Source of the DNA: Isochrysis galbana
Taxonomy: Eukaryota > Haptophyta > Isochrysidales > Isochrysidaceae
Length of the DNA stretch: 64,000 bases
NCBI GenBank assembly: GCA_018136815.1
Contig: CM030936.1
Location: 5,369,774 to 5,433,773 of the forward strand
Direction of reading: 5' to 3'
The translations under genes and the position numbers were made by a program. Shown piece after piece: positions 30,800-40,234 of the stretch. Below the pieces are notes generated by a model. That model worked only from the letters and a program-made list of their open reading frames with translations. It was not told where the DNA came from and did not search any database. The first letter of the stretch is position 1. Every line of letters starts with the position of its first letter.

Positions 30800-31395
30800 C
30801 TAACTGAGCATTAGTACCACTACTCTCACTAGCCCGGTACTAACACGACAGCCCTCAGCGCACCTGCCCGTACACCTTGGCGCGTGCTGTTGTCACAGAT
30901 ACATACACCTATGCACCCCTCCAAATCTCCCCCCTCGCATGCCCCCGGCTCCCATTCTAACTCCCCACAAGTTAAAATGAGGGAAACCCATTGAGGCGGA
31001 CCGACCTACGTCGGGCGACTCTCCGGGAAAAAGCACCGGGGGGGGGGGGGAGGAACCTCTCGTCAAAGAAGAAGAACGGCCCTTACCAGCTCACGCCGCG
31101 AGCGGTTCTCGAGAAATAAGCAACTGCGCCCCGAAGATACCTGCCACAGGTGTATCCCAACACGTCTTGAGCCGCTCCCTTCCCATCTCCCTCCTGTCGC
31201 CAGCCGCCCCCCTCCGCCCGTTTGCTAATGCAAACGGGTCTCGTTTCCCACCACACTCCATCGGGGGGGTGCAAATCCCCCCCTCTCCCTCGTTCCATTC
31301 TCTTCCGCCCCGGTCCCTGCGGCGCGTCGCCATGCGGCGCGCCACGGTCTGCTCTCAGAGGTCCTTCAGGGGCGCCCAGAGGGCCAGCAGGCCTA
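30800..31395 (-). mobile_element. 3' part of a hairpin-leader family retroelement
   Basis: About 600 bp nearly identical to 37534-38130, from CTAACTGAGCATTAGTACC to GGGCGCCCAGAGGGCCAGCAGG. By comparison with the full copy at 37525-38465 it is the 3' part of an element on the minus strand; the 5' leader is missing. Indels in the GGGG run and at 31066 separate the copies. ORFs in it are not conserved between copies. Confidence 0.7.
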
Positions 31396-31779
31396 CCCTT
31401 GACCCCCCACCCTGCTCGCAAAGCTCTAGGCTCTGCATGGCCACCATCTCCAGGCCATTCTTCGGCCGATCGCGGGCGATCGGACGTCGCGGAAGCTCCG
31501 CGTTTCTAATAGTGATGCGCCCCACAATCACCATTCCGATTCCCTCCCGTGAGCGCCCGCCTCAATCTCCCAAAATAGCCCGCCACGCGCGGGGGAAGGG
31601 AGAGGGGTCCCTCACCGACGCCATTGTCCTTCGTGGGGCGGGAGGGGGTCGTTCGGAGGGGGGAGGCGGCTGGCGGGGCAGGTAGGGGGGGACCCTAAGG
31701 AATCCTTGGACACCCAGGGGAGGTGGGAAATAGTGGTTAAAATGAGTGAGTGACCGGGCTATCACCAGGCCAACAAAAA
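31396..31779. other. repeat flank, no gene seen
   Basis: Sequence beyond the point where the two 600-bp copies diverge. It contains CGATCGCGGGCGATCG-type short palindromes and a GGGGG-rich block at 31640-31690. Nothing gene-like. Confidence 0.4.
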
Positions 31780-31819
31780 TGATCTAACACCTCTGGAGCT
31801 GGAGCGAGGTGTTAGATCA
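31780..31819. repeat. 14-bp inverted repeat (TGATCTAACACCTC)
   Basis: TGATCTAACACCTC, a 12-base loop, then its exact complement; a third copy, GATCTAACACCTC, starts at 31819. ATTAGATCA follows near 31847 and ATTAGATCAC near 31881. Probably the remains of a small inverted-repeat element; no target duplication was identified. Confidence 0.6.
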
Positions 31820-31879
31820 GATCTAACACCTCTGGATTCTGGTATTAGATCATGCTTGTCGAACACTAACACCAGGTAA

Positions 31880-32654
31880 CTATTAGATCACAGTCCCTGA
31901 GTGGGGGCGGCGCCCGGTGGAGACGCTCTAGGGGTGTTGCCGTGGGAGCTTGAAATCGTCAAATGGTCAGTCAGTCATTCAGCACCATCCGTTTCTAAGT
32001 ATTGAGTATGAGTAAGAAGATTTTTATCATAATGGCGGGGTTATTTATAAGTGTAGATGCTTGGAGTGAGTATCATATGATATCAGATGTATGACGTCAT
32101 ACTCAGTTCCATGGCGCAAGTGTCATATGACAGTATGACAGTATGACGGAACAATCAGCAACCAGGGCGAGGCCCACACATTTGAGGGGTGAGTGGTCGA
32201 GAGAATTCCAAAGGGCAATTTGGGCATGTGGAGGTCGAGGACGGTCGAGATTGAGCGATGCGAGCGTTCGGATTTGGATTTGGATATCGACTCACGACTA
32301 GCGACTAGCGGGTAGCGGGTAGCGGGGGTACCATGATGTTCGAGTAGTACTCGCGAGTAGAGCGCGTGGGGCAGTCGTAGGCAGGTCGGCAGGTCCATAC
32401 CGAGTAGAGACGAGGGCTATGTGTAGCATGGTCTTAGCGACGCAACGAGGGGACGAGATTGGAGGATCGGAGGACACCTAATTAAGGGTACACCCAGGCA
32501 CAAGGGGACTATGACTATGAGTCCCTTCTACTACAAAACTCCTGACAAGTACTTTACCGTAGAGTACCAGAAAGAGAGAGTCTTGTGGGGTCCTGGAGAC
32601 ATCTCTCTCGGCGCTTCTTCTTCTGCTCTCTCTCTTCCAAGTACCTCCGCGGTA
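31880..32654. other. no gene; LTR-end/PBS remnant and clpS promoter side
   Basis: Moderately AT-rich, with repeated TATGAC/CATATG words at 32070-32150. On the minus strand TGGTACCCCCGC (32333-32322) follows ATCA, matching the PBS-like site at 21270. A leader-like sequence follows on the minus strand to about 32130. The last 150 bp lead into clpS. Confidence 0.4.
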
Positions 32655-33284
32655 ATGGCGGTCTCAGCCCTCCGCTTCCTCCTCACTCTTTCTTTGCTCT
32701 GGGCGGCGCAGGCGTTCGCGCCAGTACTGGCGCCGCCGCGGCCGCAAGTCCCGCGCGTGCGGCCGGCCGCCATGCAGGTGCAGGCGCCCGTCAAGCCGCC
32801 CGACATCCAGCTGGCTCCGACGGAGCCAAAGAATGATCAAGCTTCCAGCCATGGCAAGAAATTTAAACTGCTGCTCTTCAACGATAACATGAACAAGTGC
32901 GTGCGCGGCGGACTCGAGCGCTGGGACAAATGCTTAGGACGCTGACACGCCTTTCCATTCCTCTCGTGCTTGTCCACCAGGCGCGAGTACGTCGCGCGAG
33001 TGCTGCAGTCGAGCGTGCCTGGCCTCACTGCTGCCGAGGCCTACGTTATTATGCAGAAGGCACATCAGCACGGCATGGCGGTCGTCGGCGTGTGGGTGTT
33101 CGAACTCGCCGAGGTAGCACCCCGCCTCCCGCCCGCCCCTTTCCTCCCAACCCCTACCCTCACCGGGAGCCCTGCACTGCAGCTTGTCTCAAACATCAAG
33201 TCTTCGTTGTCACTGTCATTGCAGGCCTATTGCGATCTGCTGAAGGCTGGCGGGCTCATCGCCTCTATCACCGAGGAAGAGTGA
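32655..33284 (+). CDS. clpS: plastid-targeted ClpS, adaptor of the Clp protease
   Basis: Three exons: 32655-32896, 32981-33113 and 33225-33284, 144 residues, phases all consistent. Donors are GTGCGT and GTAGCA. ClpS delivers N-degron substrates to the ClpC/ClpP protease. Visible features: FKLLLFNDNMNKREYV (substrate-pocket Asn-Asp region), the KAHQHG His motif, and the closing LLKAGGLIASITEEE. The start MAVSALRFLLTLSLLWAAQA is a signal peptide, followed at once by FAP and a basic, Pro-rich transit stretch. This bipartite presequence is the route into plastids bounded by four membranes, so the product probably works in the stroma. Length fits the family plus targeting sequence. Confidence 0.93.
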
Positions 33285-34164
33285 ACGCAGACATTTGGCC
33301 TAGTTTGCGCAAGCCTCACTGCGCGCCGGATTTCGGAGCTGCACGGCAGTCCAGATGGAGAAGAGCATTGCCGCTCATAGGTCATCAACTTGCTTGACTG
33401 AACAGCAACATAGAAATGCCTCGTCTTTCACAAGGCTAAATTTGAATGTGATCGTCCCTCGCATAGAGGAACACTTAGGTGACAACTTGTTGTGTGTGCG
33501 TTCCGCATCCTCCAACTTGCCGTCGGGTTGGCCGCGCGAATGGGGCTTGCGATGTAGCCGCGGCTCCATTCTGCGTGAGTGGAGCTTACAGATGGGGCAC
33601 CACGTGACGGCAGGGTCGCACACATTAATTTTAGATTTCCACTGGATATTGATATTGCGATGTGCATGCCTCTAGACTCGGAGAGGGAACTGAGTTTGTC
33701 CGAGCCGCCCCTACTCCTACTCTCTCCACTGCCACTGCTCACCAATCTTATGATCTTATGATTGATGATTGGTCCCCCCCCCCGCACCCCCGCGCGCGTA
33801 ACGGACGTTTCTTTTTTGTGCTGGGGTAAGATGCGCCCAAATATCCCTGAAATATCCACAGCTATCCATTCCCAGGAAATCGGCCCAAATAAGAGGTATA
33901 TCCGGATATTTTGGCCTACCCCTAGCACGCGCCTGAGCGCCTGAGCCACCCCCAGTCGCCTGCCACAACGCCACAACCCCCCACAACAAGCCTCCCTTCG
34001 CACTTCGCACTTCCGCACCTCTCCGTGCGTCGTTCGCAGTGCCCGTAGACACTTCCAACATGAGTCCCGAGGAAAGCTCCATGAGCTCCCTGCAAGAACC
34101 GCGTTCCACGCTAGCTGCCGGCGCGCCCTCACAGGCAAAGGCAATCTCCAAAATTGAGATCGGC
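33285..34164. other. intergenic; possible AT-rich MITE and an ORF start
   Basis: At 33833-33927 the ends GCCCAAATATCC and GGATATTTTGGCC are roughly inverted, similar in style to 53944-54040, suggesting related small inverted-repeat elements without a proven duplication. From ATG 34060 a short Ser/Glu-rich frame (MSPEESSMSSLQEPRSTLAA) runs into the retroelement fragment at 34165; it could be a truncated ORF. Confidence 0.3.
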
Positions 34165-34504
34165 CTTGCTCTGACACTCCGCTCGCTGGCGCTCCTGAGC
34201 GCCTCAGGGTTCCCCACTCTGCACCTGTCTATCTGTCGACTAGGGGGGGAGGGGGGTTGGAGCGATGGGCTGGCCACAGGCCACGACAGGCCAAGGCGAG
34301 CGAGACAGGCAATTATGCCAAGGAGAGAGAGAGAGTGGAGGAGAGTGTGGAGAGTGGGCCAACAGCCAACAGGGCAGTCCGCTCCTGGCAAGCCATCAGG
34401 CATGCCAGGAGCATGGGTGGTTCCTCTCCCATTGCAGGGGAGGAGTGGAGAGGGGGGGGGGCTTGTGCCCCCCCATGGGCGAACTAAGTATACACTTAGC
34501 AGTT
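34165..34504 (-). mobile_element. hairpin-leader retroelement, 5' end only
   Basis: Minus strand from 34504: AACTG, then CTAAGT-GTAT-ACTTAG hairpin, ATG at 34476 (MGGHKPPPP). The body matches 1991-2290 and 9755-9981, including the inverted GGGGGGG/CCCCCCC block around the ATG. It ends near 34165 without the LINE 3' tail. Confidence 0.65.
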
Positions 34505-34596
34505 GTGACCGGGCTACAAAAATGCAGCCCCGTTCTTATTACTTATTAGTAGTACTTATTAATACTACTTGAAAAAAGCCACTGTTTTCTATTTGA

Positions 34597-34760
34597 CATT
34601 TGACCGCCCTACTAGTGCTGAGGGACCGTAGTCCATCGACGGCAACGGAGCCCCTCCCCCGCGATGGGGGTGTGCACGGTTGGCGCATGGCTCGTCCGGT
34701 GTATGTGGCTACTGTAGGGATGCTAGCCAACAAGATGCTCTACAAGACTACAATTTATAA
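34597..34760 (+). repeat. dispersed repeat, second copy at 46585-46735
   Basis: GTGCTGAGGGACCGTAG to TATAACG is shared with 46588-46734 over about 145 bp, including the block GATGGGGGTGTGCNCGGTTGG. It is preceded here by TTTGACCGCCCTA, a word that also appears at 20208, 56500 and 58863 (some inverted). At 46735 a PBS-like site follows, so this may be part of an LTR. Confidence 0.6.
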
Positions 34761-34944
34761 CGGACGACAAGCAGCAAGCAGCGGGCGGCAGTCTTCACTA
34801 CTCCTGAGGGGGGGATAGCGGATTGAGGGGCACTGGGCCGAGTTAAACAAACTTGGTTTCACCGAGGTTTCATCGGAGAGAAACCCGTGTAAACCTCCCC
34901 AAACGCATTTCTGCGCTCACTCGCGCCGGCCCGACGAGACGAGC

Positions 34945-35457
34945 ATGCTCCATGCAGTGGCCTTGACTGTCGCCTCATGGCCCCACTTTTTACTTGCCAA
35001 CGACTGTGCAAAGGGCATAGAGCTTCTCAACAGCGGCCAGCGTCCTCCACCGATCATGGGCGTCGAGCCCGCAGTGGATTTGTCCATCCTTGAGGTGCAG
35101 ACGCCAAGAGGTGATCCTATTGACGAGGAATCACTTGTGCGTGTGGGATCACCTCTCACACTGATCCATAATGCGACGAATGCCATGGGGTATCACACTG
35201 TGTTCATGGTCTCATCCGGGAAATTGCATGACGGCGAGAGTTGTGGCGACTCCGATGCCCAGATGACGTGCACCACTTGTGGGGCAGGCTGGCTGCGGAA
35301 GGCGCGCTGGACACCTTCACACACAGGTCGAGCTACTCTGGCCATAGGCGCGGCGGAAATTGGACTGGGCACACCTGCCGTCACTATTGCGACAATCACC
35401 GTGACTGTGCAGCCAGACGTAGTAGGTGAAGAGATATCCGCTGGCATCTGCATCTGA
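34945..35457 (+). CDS. hypothetical protein, possibly secreted
   Basis: A 170-codon frame with a balanced composition (DLSILEVQTPRGDPIDEESL, then ATNAMGYHTVFMVSSGKLHD) and a CTTCG pair. The N-terminus (MLHAVALTVASWPHFLLAND) is weakly hydrophobic and could be a signal peptide. The predicted fold is beta-rich with many Val/Thr strands. I do not recognise the family. The frame is intact and not repetitive, which favours a real gene, possibly with a missing upstream exon. Its neighbours are retroelement fragments. Confidence 0.45.
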   Translation: MLHAVALTVASWPHFLLANDCAKGIELLNSGQRPPPIMGVEPAVDLSILEVQTPRGDPIDEESLVRVGSPLTLIHNATNAMGYHTVFMVSSGKLHDGESCGDSDAQMTCTTCGAGWLRKARWTPSHTGRATLAIGAAEIGLGTPAVTIATITVTVQPDVVGEEISAGICI

Positions 35458-35633
35458 CTTGGACTTCATTCTCTGTTCAACTAGAATCTGCTTCAGTTGT
35501 GCAAAGTGTGCATGGGCTACTTCTTTTGTCATATTAGGCGTATTCACTCTATCTGTACCTTTGGCCGAATATTACCCACTGCCCGCCCTTTATCCACCCC
35601 CACAACATAGAATTATTAGAATCTGCTCTCTGC

Positions 35634-36005
35634 AACTATCGTTAAAACGATAGGGTCATGGAGCGCGCGCCGCCTCCCGCCCTCGCCGCCGCCGCCCTCG
35701 CCGCGATGGACGAAGCATTCATGGACACCCCCCTGTCGCCGAAGCGACCGCGCCAAGACGACCCGCCCGAACAGGTGGGCACAAGAGCCAGCGGGCCGCG
35801 CCCGAGCACCACAGAGAACAGAGCGATCCAAGTCTGCATGCTGGCAACAGCCAGCATGCAGCACACCCACCCCACCCTCCACAGCCCCACCAGCCACTCC
35901 ACACCAGTGGGACGCTCCATCAGGGGAGGCCTCCGGGCCCGGCCCCTACACAGCCGCGGTACCGCCCTCGTGCTCCGGCACGAGGGGCTGGCCCGGCACC
36001 ATCAT
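35634..36005 (+). mobile_element. hairpin-leader retroelement, 5' end with short ORF
   Basis: AACTATCGTTAAAACGATAG at 35634 (8-bp perfect stem), ATG at 35658. The ORF (MERAPPPALAAAALAAMDEA, SPKRPRQDDPPEQ) is the sister of 13147. CAG/GTGGGCAC near 35777 looks like a splice donor at the same place as in the sister copy. Similarity ends at GGCCCGGCACCATC (36004). Confidence 0.7.
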
Positions 36006-36206
36006 GGAAGAGGATGCAACTTGAGGTTCCCTTTTTTTAGTCCCCTGCATTGCCTTTTTCTACACCTTATACAATATACCCCCCCCAAAATGTGTCCCTA
36101 TATGCAAACACCTATGGGTCCAATTGTTGCAGACGGGTCGCTGCTTGTCACGGGACGAGGGAGTCGGCCGCGCGGATTAATTTCAAATAATAAAGAAGTC
36201 ATCTTT

Positions 36207-36893
36207 ATGTTTATCATTGTAATATTATATATTATCTACGCTATTTCTAGGCGGGAAGCATTGCGTGAAGCATTACTTTGGATGTCGTCAGCGGTTTTAC
36301 CCGAACCCCTACAAAGTCTTTCCGCATCTTGAGATGCTCGCAAACAACTTTGAACTCATTGAAAGAGAGTTTCTTGGGAGTGAGTACAAAATTTATGATT
36401 GGCCAGAAGAATATCTTTACACAAAAGAAGAGGGTCGTGATTGGAAGGTAGTTCCACTCTATGGCTTTGGAGTTTGGAACGCAGAGTACTCGACAACATT
36501 TCCAAAGACAATTGAATTAATCAGAAGCATTCCAGGGCTTCGAACTGCGATTTTTAGCAAACTCGGTCCTAGAACTGAACTAAACAAACATCGCGGATGG
36601 AGCGGATTTTAGCCAATGAAGCTCTTCGTTGTCATATGGGCATTGTTATTCCAGATCCTGACACGAAAGGTAGCAGTGGGGTTGCAGTCGAGGATGAATT
36701 TCGCCAGATTACAAAGGGAGAGTGGATTGTGTTCGATGACAGCAAAGAACATATTGGCGTCAACGATACTGACGAGAATAGGTTCGTTTTGCTTCTTGAC
36801 ATAGAAAGACCATGGTGGGTAAAGAAAGGAGAAAGTAAAATACAAGATACTCCGGAGTTGTTAGATTTTGTCGCCAAATTTACTAGAGTCTAG
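36207..36893 (+). pseudogene. aspartyl/asparaginyl beta-hydroxylase-type protein, two frameshifts
   Basis: Three adjoining frames make one protein: a membrane anchor from ATG 36207 (MFIIVILYIIYAISR), a middle frame from about 36253 (FYPNPYKVFPHLEMLANNFE, WKVVPLYGFG, SIPGLRTAIFSKLGP, NKHRGW), and a third from about 36600 (RCHMGIVIPDP, GEWIVFDDSKEHIGVN). NKH and EHIGVN hold the iron-binding and 2-oxoglutarate-pocket histidines of the family. Such enzymes hydroxylate Asp/Asn in proteins. The sequence is clearly more AT-rich than its neighbours and lacks introns, so transfer from an algal giant virus or an AT-rich donor is possible. The two frame breaks suggest decay, or assembly errors. Confidence 0.7.
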
Positions 36894-36973
36894 CGGATCC
36901 ATAATGTATTAGCTTACGTGATTCAATAATTGATACGCATACTATCGACAAGCGCATTTGGTTAGCAGAGCGT

Positions 36974-37510
36974 TCAAGCTAAGATCATCATGTGCCGTAG
37001 ACAGTGAAACTGATTGACCACGTGAGAAGGTGCATTGGCAACTTTGGCCTTGATGCTATCCCCTTCGATTGGTAGCACATTCGTCTTGATGAAGTCAAGG
37101 AGCTCAAACGCATAATCGTTTGCACTTGCCACCTTGCGCATGCGTTCCACGACGTCTTCAAAGAGCTCCCATTCGACGCCGCTGGTTTTTCCTTCATATC
37201 CCATCGTGCAGGCGTGCATGATGGCCGTGTACCCATCTGGGTCGCGCATGTCGATGTTTACGGACGAATGTTGAAGAATAACATCAATGGCGTTGATCGA
37301 AGCACATTCACATGCGCACATCAAAGCCGTTATGCCATGCTCTGGGTGCACTTGGTTGGGGTCATCGCCCTCATCTAGGAGGCGCTTGACCTCAAAATCG
37401 TCGTCCTCACGCGCAGCATCCATGAGCGGGTCGCTCTCGCCGCCAGGAACCCCCGCGCATGGCGATGAGTATGACGTCGCGAAACTCAACGAAATGGTAG
37501 GTCCCTGCAA
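36974..37510 (-). CDS. ankyrin-repeat protein
   Basis: A 178-codon frame with about three ankyrin repeats: DPLMDAAREDDDFEVKRLLD, DPNQVHPEHGITALMCACEC, and NIDMRDPDGYTAIMHACTMG. A helical tail follows (WELFEDVVERMRKVASANDY). Ankyrin repeats bind proteins; the partner is unknown. The first 20 residues are weakly conserved in style and the true start may be an upstream exon. The gene begins 15 bp from the retroelement at 37525, whose duplication overlaps its 5' end, so the insertion may have hit its promoter or leader. Confidence 0.7.
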   Translation of the reverse strand: MQGPTISLSFATSYSSPCAGVPGGESDPLMDAAREDDDFEVKRLLDEGDDPNQVHPEHGITALMCACECASINAIDVILQHSSVNIDMRDPDGYTAIMHACTMGYEGKTSGVEWELFEDVVERMRKVASANDYAFELLDFIKTNVLPIEGDSIKAKVANAPSHVVNQFHCLRHMMILA

Positions 37511-37524
37511 GTGATAGGTGTCAA

Positions 37525-38465
37525 TAATAATAATCTAACTGAGCATTAGTACCACTACTCTCACGTACTAGCCCGGCACTAACACGACAGCCCTCAGCGC
37601 ACCTGCCCGTACACCTTGGCGCGTGCTGTTGTCACAGATACATACACCTATGCACCCCTCCACATCTCCCCCCTCGCAGGCCCCCGGCTCCCATTCTAAC
37701 TCCCCACAAGTTAAAATGAGGGAAACCCATTGAGGCGGTCCGATCGACGCCGGCCGACTCTCCGGGAAAAAGCACCGGGGGGGGGGGGAGGAACCTCTCG
37801 TCAAAAAAGGAGAACGGCCCTTACCAGCTCACGCCGCGAGCAGTTCTCGAGAAATAAGCAACTGCGCCTCAAGTATGCCTGCCACAAGGGTATCCGAGAC
37901 GTCTTGAGCCGCTCCCTTCCCATCTCCCTCCTATCGCCAGTCGCCCCCCTTCGCCCGTTTGCTAACGCAAACGGGGCTCGTTTCTCACCACACTCCATCG
38001 GGGGGGGTGCAAATCCCCCCCTCTACCTCGTTCCATTCTCTTCCGCCCCGGTCCCTGCGGCGCGTCGCCATGCGGCGCGCCATGGCCTGCTCTCAGAGGT
38101 CCTTCAGGGGCGCCCAGAGGGCCAGCAGGGGCAGCTCAGGGGGCAGTGGAGGCTGGGGCTCAGCCCCTGGCCCCCCCTGCCTCTCCCTCGCTCGCCTCGC
38201 TGGCCTTGGGTGCCGCCCTGAGGCCCCTGTCTGCCTGGCGACCAGGGATGGGGGGGGGAGTCAGTACGAGAGCTGGCCCATGCGGGCCTGGGAGTGCGGC
38301 TCGCGACCCGCGCCCACTAGGGGTCTGGGCTGAATTGATGAGTGCCCTGCCCCTGCCAGAGGGCAGGGGCTGGGGTTGAATGTACGGGCCCACCCCGGGG
38401 GGTGTCCGCAATGGAGAGAGGGGGGCGCGAGGTCCCCATTGACCCCCACTTATAAAAGTAGGTTG
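37525..38465 (-). mobile_element. hairpin-leader retroelement, complete copy with TSD
   Basis: AAGTGATAGGTGTCAA at 37509-37524 and 38466-38481 is a perfect 16-bp target duplication. Read on the minus strand, the element starts CAACCTACTTTTATAAGTGG (7-bp stem with loop TTAT), has ATG at 38439 (MGTSRPPLSIADTPRGGPV), a GC-rich body sharing blocks with 1991-2747 and 48961-49345, the 600-bp segment repeated at 30800, and ends in ATTATTATTA. It carries no RT. The TTA-type tail and the leader separate it from a simple LINE truncation. Confidence 0.75.
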
Positions 38466-38481
38466 AAGTGATAGGTGTCAA

Positions 38482-39031
38482 AGGGGTCGGGATTTGGAGT
38501 GGGCATGAGGGTCGTGCTGCAAATCCTCTTCCTGCCGCTTGGCGGATCGAGGAGCAGAGCGCGCGTGGCGCCTCGGCGGGGGATCGGCGAGCCATTGATT
38601 GGGCGCGGGCAGCGGGCAGGCGAAGAAGAGAAGGAGAGAACGGAGGGCAGGGAGAGGATGAGGGACGGGGGGAGGGGGAGAAGGGGGCCGGGCGGGTGGG
38701 AGGGGGGTGTTATGCCAGTAGAAGTCATACCCACTTCATGGGAGTATTTGTCAAAAAAGCAACCAAACCTGAGGTCGAAGCCTCCCAACCCTAACCGCAA
38801 TCGCATTATATTAACGCTATAATTGAGGCTAAAATAACAAGCAGCAAAAGACAAAAGAAAGATGTTTACACGCATCAGATTCCGCTCACCTTTGGATCGA
38901 CACTAGTCATTATGTTATGTATATTGCGTGGGAAGTGGTAGGCCATCGTCACACACAAGCACCGTCACCTACAACTACTCCTATATACTCTTAAAACGAG
39001 AGATATTTGAAGGCTGCATGGACTGAACTGC
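38482..39031. other. intergenic, no gene seen
   Basis: GA-rich stretch at 38625-38710, then AT-richer sequence to the 3' end of the next gene. No domain-bearing ORF on either strand. Confidence 0.5.
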
Positions 39032-40141
39032 TTAGAACTTGACCACTTTTGCCTTCTTGGGAGCGGGTGGCTTGTTCGCAGCTCCCTGAGCGTCTGATGT
39101 CTTCGTCTTCAAATCGCTATCCTCGGACGGTAGGAAAATCTGCCCGTTGTGAGTGTGCGCCTTGTACTCGGTTGCATGTTGTGCAGCAACATCGCGCTCC
39201 TCCTCGGTCATAGCCGCCAATCGCCGGATCTCCTGCAGCAATGCCTCGGTTTCAACTTTGACACCTTCCGCTCGAAGTGCCGGTTCGCCAGGCTTGAATG
39301 TCCGCGCTACAGTACAACAGCTGCGCTCAGCTTCGCGCGGCCCAACCTCAACGCGGAGCAGAACTCCCCGATGCTCCCAGTGTGCAAACTTCTGGCCTGG
39401 CGTGTATTTGTGTCCAGCGTCCAACTCAACCCTTTTCCCTGCTTCAACAAGATACTTCTGGATGTCCGAACATACCGAAAGCACTTTGCCACGCTGGCCT
39501 GTCTGGCCTTTCCAAAAGATGGGGATAATCACAACATCAGGCGCAGTCTTCTTCTCCTTGCGCAGCTTCTTCCCAAGCTCGCGCTTCTCAATCAACTTAG
39601 CGTTTGATCGCTCCTCCCACTTTCGCCGTTCCTTGGGTTTGCGTCGGCGCTTCGCAGGCGTGTACGTCTGGCCGGCAGCTCGCAGTGCCAGGGCCTCCTT
39701 TTGCTTGGCTCTCTGCAATTCCTTGCGCGCCCGGGTGGCCTCATCATCCTCAGATTCCTTGCGCGCCCGGGTGGCCTTCTCATCCTCAGATGCCTCACCC
39801 TTATTCGCCCGACGCTTCTTACCGTTCGACGGGCCGTCCGCACTCTTCAGACTCTTACCAGATGGTCCAGCCTCCTTGCCGGCGCTGCCCGCCTTGGCCT
39901 TGTGCTGCTGGGGTGCGGACAAGTTGATCTTCACCTTCATCGCCTTCCCTGTGGCTGTCAAGCTCTCCTGGGCCCGCTTTGGCTGGACGGGGTCGATGCT
40001 CTTCCGCTTCCTCTTGGGCACATTCACGTCCCTTTCCGCCTTCTCTCTCTTCTTCTCGCTGCGCGGCGTCTTAGATGTGCCAGCCTGCTCGGCGGACATG
40101 GACGGCGAGGCGACGTCGACGGCGACGCCGGCGCCCTGCAA
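39032..40141 (-). CDS. basic protein with ProRS-type anticodon-binding domain
   Basis: A 369-codon frame. The first 180 residues are Lys/Arg/Ala/Ser-rich (EKKREKAERDVNVPKRKRKS, with several nuclear-localisation-like clusters and two near-identical EDEKATRARKE repeats). Residues about 200-310 look like the HGTP anticodon-binding fold of class IIa tRNA synthetases: PDVVIIPIFWKGQTGQRG, LVEAGKRVELDAGHKYTPGQ, and FAHWEHRGVLLRVEVGPRE, the last closely resembling prolyl-tRNA synthetase. No catalytic core motifs are present. Role unknown; tRNA or other RNA binding, perhaps nuclear or nucleolar, is inferred. The intact frame and C-terminal Lys-rich tail argue against a pseudogene. Confidence 0.7.
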   Translation of the reverse strand: MQGAGVAVDVASPSMSAEQAGTSKTPRSEKKREKAERDVNVPKRKRKSIDPVQPKRAQESLTATGKAMKVKINLSAPQQHKAKAGSAGKEAGPSGKSLKSADGPSNGKKRRANKGEASEDEKATRARKESEDDEATRARKELQRAKQKEALALRAAGQTYTPAKRRRKPKERRKWEERSNAKLIEKRELGKKLRKEKKTAPDVVIIPIFWKGQTGQRGKVLSVCSDIQKYLVEAGKRVELDAGHKYTPGQKFAHWEHRGVLLRVEVGPREAERSCCTVARTFKPGEPALRAEGVKVETEALLQEIRRLAAMTEEERDVAAQHATEYKAHTHNGQIFLPSEDSDLKTKTSDAQGAANKPPAPKKAKVVKF

Positions 40142-40234
40142 ATTCCCGGTTCCGTTTTTACCACTAGTAGTTAAATCTTCACTGCCGGGACCGCAGCAGC
40201 CAAATGGCTGCCTCGTTGTAGGTCTTTAGGTCGC

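Noticed and set aside
36938..36985. tRNA-like stretch TTGGTTAGCAGAGCGTTCAAG
   Set aside because: A D-arm-like word is present but no T-arm or acceptor stem follows.
30800..38130. The two 600-bp direct repeats as LTRs of one element
   Set aside because: The interval holds clpS, a hydroxylase and other host sequence, and the second copy is a complete element with its own TSD; they are dispersed copies.
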